The notes under the pieces are model-generated. The model was given only the letters and a program-made list of their open reading frames with translations. It ran no database searches and was not told the DNA's origin. Made by a program: the position numbers and the translations under genes. Source: an uncultured Oscillospiraceae bacterium (GTDB lineage: Bacteria > Bacillota > Clostridia > Oscillospirales > Acutalibacteraceae). From it: DNA of 28,328 nucleotides. Of this stretch, positions 21,777 to 28,328 are shown one piece after another. The stretch lies in assembly GCA_900554775.1 (NCBI GenBank), contig USIK01000001.1, positions 1 to 28,328 of the forward strand, in the 5' to 3' direction. Numbering within the stretch: the stretch's first letter is position 1; each line of letters begins with the position of its first letter.

Positions 21777-24700
21777 TTAAAAAAACGAAATTTGGTTACT
21801 TTGTGGCAAATCTTTCAGGACTCCTGCGGTTTGAAGAGTTTCGATAACGGCTTTCGTTACTTTTGAGCGGAGCTGAATGTCGTCAATCGAGATGTATTTC
21901 CCTTCAGCTCTTGAATCAACAAGGCTCTGCGCGGCCGATTCGCCTACTCCTGAGAGCGACGAGAAAGGAAGCCTTATTTTACCGTCTTCCATTAAAAATT
22001 TATATGAATCGGATTTATAAAGGTCAACGGGCAGGATTTCCACGCCTCTTGCTAGCATTTCGTTAACAATTTGAAACGTCGAAAAAGCACTTTGTTCCTT
22101 CGCACTGGCCTCTTTGCCTTTGGCGGCTATTTCGGCCATTTTTTTCTTCAGTGCGCTTCTGCCTTTAATTACGGTCAAACCGTCGAAATCTTCGCCTCGA
22201 GCGGTGAAATATGCTGCGTAATATTCCGCGGGTTTGTGAACTTTATACCACCCGAGCCTTAAAGTTGCTATCATGTAAGCCGCAGCGTGAGCTTTCGGGA
22301 ACATATATTTAATTTTCATGCATGAAGAAATGTACCATTCCGGCACGCCGTGCTCGCGCATCGTTTTGAGGTGCTCAGGGGTCAGAAGTTTAGTCGCTTT
22401 GCCCTTTCTCACGATTTCCATGATGCTAAACGCAGTTTTCGGGTCCATGCCTTTGTGCATCAAGTAAACCATTATGTTGTCTCTCGTTCCTATAACTTCT
22501 GAAATCGTGCAGATTCCTTTTTTGATTAAATCGTGCGCATTGCCATTCCAAACGTCTGTTCCGTGGGAAAGGCCTGAAATCTGCAGTAAGTCTGAAAATG
22601 TGGTCGGTTTACATTCTATGAGCATCTGCCTTACGAAATTTGTTCCTACTTCTGGAAGTGAAAATGTTCCTGTGTGGGAGTCAATGTCGACGGGTTTTAC
22701 GCCCAAGGCTTTGGTTGAAGTGAAAAGCGAAATGACTTCTTTGTCGTTCATCGGGACGTCAGTCACTTTGATGCCTGTGTAATCTTCTAGATATTTGTAA
22801 ATCGTCGGGACATCGTGCCCGAGCTCGTCGAGCTTACAGATTGTGTCGTGAATAGCGTGGAAGTCGAAGTGCGTGGTTATGTTGTCGGATTTTTGGTCGT
22901 TTGCCGGCCTTTGAACTGGGCAGAAGTCGTAAATTTCTTTTCCTTTCGGAACAACAACCATTCCGCCGGGGTGTTGGCCTGTCGTGCGTTTGACGCCTGT
23001 GCAGCCGTTTGCAAGCCTCATCATTTCGGCTTTTTTGAGGGTTATTCCTCTCTCTTCTGCGTATTTTTTGGTAAAGCCTATGCCCGTTTTGGTTGCAACC
23101 GTACCGATTGTTCCTGCTTTAAAAACGTTGTCTTTACCGAAGATTGTTTCGGTGTATCTGTGGGCTCTTGATTGATATTCGCCCGAGAAGTTAAGGTCTA
23201 TATCAGGCGTTTTGTCGCCGTCAAAACCAAGGAACGTTTCAAAAGGAATATCGTGCCCGTCTTGGAGGTAATTAGTGCCGCATTTCGGGCATTTTTTCGG
23301 CGGTAAGTCAAAGCCTGAGCCGTAGCTTCCGTCGGTTATGAATTCCGAGTTTTTGCATTTTGGGCACAAATAGTGCGGGACTAGCGGGTTGACCTCCGAG
23401 ATGCCGGAGATCGTTGCCACGAATGAAGAACCTACGGAACCTCTTGAACCAACCAGGTAGCCGTGTTTTTCGGAGTCTGCAACGAGCTTTTGAGCAACCA
23501 TATAAAGCACCGAAAAGCCATGTTTCGTGATGGAACCGAGTTCTTTTTCGAGCCTTTTTGCCACTATTTCGGGCAGTGGATCGCCGTATTTTTCTTTTGC
23601 TCTGGTCATTGTTATGCTGATCAGTTCATCTTGCGCGCTTTCGATAAACGGCGGGAAAACTCCGGGAGGAATAGGGGAAATTTCTTCGATGCTTTCGGCG
23701 ATTTTGTTGGTGTTTTCAACCACGATTTCATAAGCTTTTTCTTTTTCAAGATAAGAAAATTCCTCGAGCATTTCGGCGGTAGTTCTGAAATAAAGCGGCG
23801 CTTGATTGTCAGCATCGTCGTAGCCTTGACCTGCCTGCAGGATTTTCCTGTATTCTGCATGGTGCGGGTCCATGAAGTGCACGTCGCACGTGGCAACGAC
23901 CGGAATATTTAGTTCCTCGCCGAGTTTAATCACGGTTTTGTTGAATTCTTCGAGGTCTTTGCGGGAACTAACCATGCCTTCTCTGAGCATGAATTCATTG
24001 TTCCCCAGCGGCTGAATCTCGAGGTAATCGTAAAATTTTGCAATTTCCAAAAGGTCGTTCCAAGGCCTGCCCGCAACAATAGCCCTGAAAAGCTCCCCTG
24101 CCTCGCAAGCGCTGCCGATTATCAAACCATCCCTGAATTTAATAAGCTCACTTTTGGGGATTCTTGGCTTTTTGTAAAAATATTTAAGATGCGCAAAAGA
24201 AATGAGCTTGTAAAGATTTTTAAGTCCAGTTTGGTTTTTCACGAGGATTATCATGTGGTAAGAATAAGCTTTTTTGGCGTCGGTCGAAGAAAGCGCAGTG
24301 TTGATTTCTGAAATATTTGTGATGTTTTTATCTTTCACCGCAATGTCTATCAAAGCAATGAAAATATGCGCTAAAGCCTTTGCGTCGTCGCAGGCTCTGT
24401 GGTGGTTAAACTCCGGGATTTTTAAAAATTTTGCTACTGTGTCGAGTTTGTAATTTTTAATGCTCATTATTAGTGCTCGGCTCAGAGGAACGGTGTCGAT
24501 GTAGGTAAAATCGAAGTTTAGGCCGTATTTTTCAGCGGTCGCTTTTATGAAAGAAACGTCAAAATTAGCATTATGAGCGACCAAAACCGGGTTTTCGCCG
24601 CAAAATTCTATGAACTTTTCGAGCGCTTCTTTTTCCTCAGGTGCGCCTGTGAGCATTTCGTTTGTTATGCCCGTGAGTTCGGTTGTTTTTTCCGAAATTG

Positions 24701-26072
24701 TCATTTTAGGGTCAACAAAGAGCGAAAATTCATCGAGAATTTCCTTGTTTTTAACTCTAAATGCACCGATTTCAATTATTATATCTTGCTTTGCGTTAAG
24801 GCCTGTGGTTTCAAGGTCGAAGCAGATGAATTCATCTTCGAAAATGCGCTCGTCTATCCCTGTCACGATTGGAAGCATGTCTTTGACGAAATAGGCTTCG
24901 GTTCCATAAAGAATTTTTATTTTATTTTCGCTTGATTTATTTATTTTGTTCGCGCAGTTCATCGCTTCTGGGTAAGCCTGAGCCACGCCGTGGTCGGTTA
25001 TCGCAATGGCGCTGTGGCCCCAAGAATGCGCCCTTTCAATGAGTTCAGTTGCGCTGGTCATGCCATCCATTGAAGACATATTTGTGTGAAGGTGTAGCTC
25101 AACCCTTTTTTTCGGGGCGTTGTCAGCGATTTCATATTTGCTCACGACGTTTATGCTTCTTGGCCTTAAAATAATTTCTTTTTCGTAGGTGTCTTCCGAG
25201 AGGTCGCCTCTTACCAGGATTGTCATGCCGGGTTTTAACTTTTCGATGTAAGAAGCCTGGTTTTTGCTTTCAATGATTTTTAGTATTATCGAGCTTGTGT
25301 AATCGGTTATGTAAATTGAGCAAATTATTTTTTGATTGTCTCTTGTTACTCGGTTGTCAATGAAAAAAACGTCTCCCCAAACTATCGCAGATTTCATCTG
25401 GGAATCTATTTCTCGAATTGGCGTGATTTGCCCCGAAATTTTGTTGCCGTAAACCACTTTTGCGGTTTCAAGGCAAACTTCGGGGGTGTATCTATCGCTT
25501 TTTCTTATTTCTATTTTTTTGGTTTCTATTTCAATTTTTTCTTCTTTTGGTTTTTCTTTTGGCGCTGGAGCATAGTCGGCGATGGCTTCTTTTGCCTTTT
25601 TGTTTTCGGTTTCAATTAATTCTATTTTAATTTCTTTCCCGAATTTTTTTGAGAGGCATTCCGAGATTTTTCTGTCAATTCCTTTGATTGTAAGCAAGGC
25701 TTTGCCTTTGCCGCAAAGAGTGATTTTGGCAGTTTCATCAACTATTTCGGCGGAAAAGTTTTTAAGAGCCTTTAAAGCCGAAGGGAAGCCCTTGGCGCAA
25801 TCTTCGATTAACTTTTGAAGGCTTGGGTCTTCGAGCTTTTCTTTCTTAAGTTGATTTATGGTTATTTCTTTTAACCCAAGCTGGGAATTAAGCAAGGTGC
25901 TTTCTGCTTTTTCCATGTTTTCAGGGAGCAATTTTTCAGGCGAAGATAGGTTAATGGTTAGTTGCAGTTTAAGCTTGTCTACCCTTAAAGATTCAACGGT
26001 GGAACCAAGGATGGACTTGTCTAAACCAACATGAATGTGCTTTTCAAAGAGCTTTTCAAATGTCGTTTTCAA
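21777..26072 (-). CDS. polC: DNA polymerase III alpha subunit, PolC type
   Basis: PolC is the replicative polymerase of low-GC Gram-positives, with built-in 3'-5' exonuclease. The 1431-residue product includes an OB-fold region, a PHP domain split by the exonuclease (HLHTNMSSMDG at 327), the DnaQ-type exonuclease (FDLETTGL, Asp419 and Glu421), a zinc ribbon (CPKC/CPKCG) and the polymerase core (DIDLNFSGEYQSRAHRY, DLLQISGLSHGTDVW, PKAHAAAYM). Length is normal. The start is TTG at 26072, one base after ispG, with AAAGGA in the end of ispG. It is the last gene of the dxr-rseP-ispG-polC operon, and runs opposite to dnaA and gyrA. Confidence 0.98.
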   Translation of the reverse strand: MKTTFEKLFEKHIHVGLDKSILGSTVESLRVDKLKLQLTINLSSPEKLLPENMEKAESTLLNSQLGLKEITINQLKKEKLEDPSLQKLIEDCAKGFPSALKALKNFSAEIVDETAKITLCGKGKALLTIKGIDRKISECLSKKFGKEIKIELIETENKKAKEAIADYAPAPKEKPKEEKIEIETKKIEIRKSDRYTPEVCLETAKVVYGNKISGQITPIREIDSQMKSAIVWGDVFFIDNRVTRDNQKIICSIYITDYTSSIILKIIESKNQASYIEKLKPGMTILVRGDLSEDTYEKEIILRPRSINVVSKYEIADNAPKKRVELHLHTNMSSMDGMTSATELIERAHSWGHSAIAITDHGVAQAYPEAMNCANKINKSSENKIKILYGTEAYFVKDMLPIVTGIDERIFEDEFICFDLETTGLNAKQDIIIEIGAFRVKNKEILDEFSLFVDPKMTISEKTTELTGITNEMLTGAPEEKEALEKFIEFCGENPVLVAHNANFDVSFIKATAEKYGLNFDFTYIDTVPLSRALIMSIKNYKLDTVAKFLKIPEFNHHRACDDAKALAHIFIALIDIAVKDKNITNISEINTALSSTDAKKAYSYHMIILVKNQTGLKNLYKLISFAHLKYFYKKPRIPKSELIKFRDGLIIGSACEAGELFRAIVAGRPWNDLLEIAKFYDYLEIQPLGNNEFMLREGMVSSRKDLEEFNKTVIKLGEELNIPVVATCDVHFMDPHHAEYRKILQAGQGYDDADNQAPLYFRTTAEMLEEFSYLEKEKAYEIVVENTNKIAESIEEISPIPPGVFPPFIESAQDELISITMTRAKEKYGDPLPEIVAKRLEKELGSITKHGFSVLYMVAQKLVADSEKHGYLVGSRGSVGSSFVATISGISEVNPLVPHYLCPKCKNSEFITDGSYGSGFDLPPKKCPKCGTNYLQDGHDIPFETFLGFDGDKTPDIDLNFSGEYQSRAHRYTETIFGKDNVFKAGTIGTVATKTGIGFTKKYAEERGITLKKAEMMRLANGCTGVKRTTGQHPGGMVVVPKGKEIYDFCPVQRPANDQKSDNITTHFDFHAIHDTICKLDELGHDVPTIYKYLEDYTGIKVTDVPMNDKEVISLFTSTKALGVKPVDIDSHTGTFSLPEVGTNFVRQMLIECKPTTFSDLLQISGLSHGTDVWNGNAHDLIKKGICTISEVIGTRDNIMVYLMHKGMDPKTAFSIMEIVRKGKATKLLTPEHLKTMREHGVPEWYISSCMKIKYMFPKAHAAAYMIATLRLGWYKVHKPAEYYAAYFTARGEDFDGLTVIKGRSALKKKMAEIAAKGKEASAKEQSAFSTFQIVNEMLARGVEILPVDLYKSDSYKFLMEDGKIRLPFSSLSGVGESAAQSLVDSRAEGKYISIDDIQLRSKVTKAVIETLQTAGVLKDLPQSNQISFF

Positions 26073-26073
26073 T

Positions 26074-27138
26074 TTAATACATTCCTTTTTGGGTTAATTG
26101 GTTTACTTCAAAGATCAGCTCGCTGAGCAAATCTTCTTCTTTAACGGTTTTAATAACCTTGCCTTTTTTGAATATAACTCCCATGCCGTCTGCCCCGGCA
26201 ATTCCGATGTCGGCGTCTTTGGCTTCGCCTGGGCCGTTAACCACGCAGCCCATTATGGCAATTTTGAGGTTGCTTTTATTATTTTCAAGGGCTTTTTCAG
26301 CCTCTTTTGCGAGTTTAATCAGGTTTATGCGGGTTCTTCCGCAAGTTGGGCAGGAAACAAAGCTTATTCCCTTCCTAAGCCCCAGTGATTTAAGAATGTC
26401 AATGCCGCATTTCACTTCTTCGGTGGGGTCTTCTGTGAGCGAAACCCTTATTGTGTCGCCTATTCCATCAAGCAAAAGCGAGCCGATTCCTATGGCGGAC
26501 TTAACCGTGCCCATGTGTTTGGTGCCCGTTTCGGTTATGCCCAAATGGAGAGGATAATCGCATTTTTCAGCCATGATTCTGTAAGCATCCGTGCAGATTT
26601 TAATATCCGAAGACTTAAGCGAAACCACGATATCGTTAAAATCAAAGCTTTCAAGGATTTTTATGTTATCCATGGCGCTTTTAACCATTGCTTCAGCGCG
26701 GTTTTTGTTTTTAACGAGGTATTTTTCGAGCGAACCCGCATTAATGCCCACCCTGATAGGAATATTTCTTTCGCGGCAGGCTTTTGTAATTTCTTTCATG
26801 TGATCTTTTGGGATGTTCCCTGGGTTTATTCTTATTTTGTCAATTCCCGCATGGGCGGATTCAACAGCAAGCTTGTAATCGAAATGAATGTCGGCAACCA
26901 GCGGGATATCAACATTTTCTTTAATTTCACCGATTAATTTCACTGCGCTTAAATCCGGAATTGCAATCCTCAAGACATCGCACCCTGCGGCTTTAAGGCG
27001 TTTAGCCTGCAGGATGCTTTCTTCGATGTTATATGATGGAATGCTAAGCATGGATTGCACGGCGATAGGGTTTTCGCCGCCGATTTTTATTTTCCCTATT
27101 TTTACTTCTTTTGATTTTCTTCTCATTTTCGTCCTCAT
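26074..27138 (-). CDS. ispG: 4-hydroxy-3-methylbut-2-en-1-yl diphosphate synthase (GcpE)
   Basis: IspG is a [4Fe-4S] enzyme of the MEP isoprenoid pathway, converting MEcPP to HMBPP. The 354-residue protein has the N-terminal TIM barrel start (IGGENPIAVQSMLSIP) and DVLRIAIPD, and the iron-sulfur domain with FVSCPTCGRTRI and MGCVVNGPGEAKDADIG. The cysteine ligands are all present. It starts at ATG 27138, overlapping the rseP stop by four bases; another ATG 12 bases further is possible. Its partner dxr lies upstream in the same operon, so the window carries two steps of the MEP pathway. Confidence 0.97.
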   Translation of the reverse strand: MRTKMRRKSKEVKIGKIKIGGENPIAVQSMLSIPSYNIEESILQAKRLKAAGCDVLRIAIPDLSAVKLIGEIKENVDIPLVADIHFDYKLAVESAHAGIDKIRINPGNIPKDHMKEITKACRERNIPIRVGINAGSLEKYLVKNKNRAEAMVKSAMDNIKILESFDFNDIVVSLKSSDIKICTDAYRIMAEKCDYPLHLGITETGTKHMGTVKSAIGIGSLLLDGIGDTIRVSLTEDPTEEVKCGIDILKSLGLRKGISFVSCPTCGRTRINLIKLAKEAEKALENNKSNLKIAIMGCVVNGPGEAKDADIGIAGADGMGVIFKKGKVIKTVKEEDLLSELIFEVNQLTQKGMY

Positions 27139-28187
27139 TTAAATATTCGTATTACATCGTGGAAGGTCACTAAGCCTATAAAAATCATAAGCAATATAAG
27201 GCCTATTGTGTGAATCATTCCTTCGTATTTTTCGTTTATTTTTTTGCCTGTTAATTGTTCAAAAAACGCGAAAACAATTCTTCCGCCGTCAAGCGCAGGG
27301 AGCGGCAGCAGGTTCATTACTCCGAGGTTCAGCGCTATGAATCCAACAACTGAAAGCATGTTGTTAATTGCTGCTAAAAGGCTTACTTCAAGCCCTTTTG
27401 AGGTTGCAGAACCTATCATTGAAACCATTCCTACAGGCCCAGTTAATTCTTTTAAACTAAACTTACCGGTAATCATTCCGAGAAAGCTTAAAAATGTTAT
27501 TTGAATGGTTGAAACCATGTCTAAAAATGCTTCTTTAATTACTGTTAAAAAGTTTTTTTGGGTTTTACCGAGTTTAAAATCTACTTTGAGTGCTTTGGTG
27601 CCGTCTTCTTTTTCCAGTTTTTCAAATTCAATGTTTTTAACCTCTGTTTTTTCGCCGTTTCTTCTAACTTTGAAGTCAAAAGAGTTTTTATCTGAGGTTA
27701 AAATCGCGAAGTTAATGTCCTTCGGGGTGAAAACGTGCGTGCCGTTAACTTTAATGATTTCGTCGCCTGCTTGAAGCCCGCAAGTTTGCGAAACGGAGTT
27801 TTCTGCAAACCCCGAAATAGTGGTTGAAACGAAGCTGTTGTTTTGCGCTATTACGATAAGCGTGAAAATAAAGCCAACGATGATATTCATTGTTGCGCCT
27901 GCCGCAAGAACAATTATTCTTTTCCAGGGTTTAATGTTGTTAAACGCGCGGGGGTTACTGCTTGTTTCGTCTTCGCCCTCCATGGCGCAAAAACCGCCGA
28001 AAGGCAATATCCTGATTGAAAAGTTCGTCTCACCTTTTTGAACTGAAAAGATTTTAGGCCCCATTCCAAGCGCAAATTCATTGACTTTTACGCCGAAGGT
28101 TTTAGCCGTGATAAAATGGCCCCATTCGTGAGAAATTATTAAGATTTCAAAGAGTAAGATTCCTATTAACACTAGAAGTATGTTCAT
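27135..28187 (-). CDS. rseP: RIP metalloprotease RseP / site-2 protease
   Basis: This site-2-protease family zinc enzyme cuts proteins within the membrane. The 350-residue protein has HEWGH at residues 20-24 (zinc ligands and catalytic Glu), a PDZ domain in the middle (about 120-190), and NLLPLPALDGGR near 295-305, where the Asp is the third ligand. Several hydrophobic segments flank these. Length and order fit RseP/YluC. It lies between dxr and ispG as usual, coupled to ispG by ATGA. Confidence 0.96.
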   Translation of the reverse strand: MNILLVLIGILLFEILIISHEWGHFITAKTFGVKVNEFALGMGPKIFSVQKGETNFSIRILPFGGFCAMEGEDETSSNPRAFNNIKPWKRIIVLAAGATMNIIVGFIFTLIVIAQNNSFVSTTISGFAENSVSQTCGLQAGDEIIKVNGTHVFTPKDINFAILTSDKNSFDFKVRRNGEKTEVKNIEFEKLEKEDGTKALKVDFKLGKTQKNFLTVIKEAFLDMVSTIQITFLSFLGMITGKFSLKELTGPVGMVSMIGSATSKGLEVSLLAAINNMLSVVGFIALNLGVMNLLPLPALDGGRIVFAFFEQLTGKKINEKYEGMIHTIGLILLMIFIGLVTFHDVIRIFK

Positions 28188-28198
28188 TTAGATTTGCC

Positions 28199-28328
28199 TC
28201 ACTTTCTTAATTTTTCAGCATTTGTTGCGGTTTGTGCTTTAACTTTTTTGTCAAGCGCTATGATTTCGTTTATTGTGGTGGGTTTTTCAGCGTTTTTGAA
28301 TTCTTCAAGAGCTTCTTTTATGAGCTTT
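28199..28328 (-). CDS. dxr: 1-deoxy-D-xylulose 5-phosphate reductoisomerase, C-terminal fragment
   Basis: About 43 codons reach the right edge of the window. The visible part reads KLIKEALEEFKNAEKPTTIN then EIIALDKKVKAQTATNAEKL, ending at TGA (28201-28199). The pattern of a helix followed by 'T.NEIIALDKKVK' resembles the C-terminal domain of Dxr (compare 'sl.dil.aD.waR'). Alone that is weak, but the position directly upstream of rseP, ispG and polC is where dxr stands in most Firmicutes. The first MEP-committed enzyme would therefore be in the same transcript. The identity rests mainly on context. Confidence 0.7.
   Translation of the reverse strand, partial: KLIKEALEEFKNAEKPTTINEIIALDKKVKAQTATNAEKLRK

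Overview
This window is a low-GC Firmicutes (Clostridia-type) chromosomal segment around the replication origin. Evidence for this is the gene order yidC-yidD-rnpA-rpmH / dnaA-dnaN-recF-remB-gyrB-gyrA, a Gram-positive PolC, SpoVT, and strong purine-rich ribosome binding sites. SpoVT points to a sporulating ancestry. No RNA genes, CRISPR arrays or insertion sequences were seen.

Layout. 1-1498 (minus): yidC (cut by the window edge), yidD, rnpA, rpmH. 1499-1775: divergent rpmH/dnaA promoters. 1776-3092: dnaA. 3093-3385: a well-formed oriC with many DnaA-box-like repeats, a box/GC-tract/DnaA-trio/AT-rich unwinding module, then dnaN. 4558-11664 (plus): recF, remB-like, a zinc-ribbon membrane protein, gyrB, an acidic membrane protein, gyrA. 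11746-13989: tpiA and gpmI, the latter broken by one in-frame TAA. 13986-14537 (minus): spoVT. 14727-16035: ferredoxin and an M23 peptidase.

16.1-21.7 kb is an accessory region. It holds two exported paralogs with an F-box-like N-terminal region, one of which carries 16 BspA-type leucine-rich repeats. Facing them is a six-gene tandem family of small proteins with a conserved ~73-residue leader ending in Gly-Gly and divergent hydrophobic C-terminal parts. That family has a perfect consensus promoter and ends at a bidirectional terminator. These are the most unusual content of the window. The leaders resemble Nif11-type RiPP or bacteriocin leaders, but no maturation or export enzyme lies here. 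The F-box-like/LRR proteins suggest contact with a eukaryotic (possibly protist) host.

21.8-28.3 kb (minus) is the conserved operon dxr (partial)-rseP-ispG-polC: isoprenoid synthesis, intramembrane proteolysis and the replicative polymerase. Calls are from reading the sequence and knowledge of families; no database search was run.
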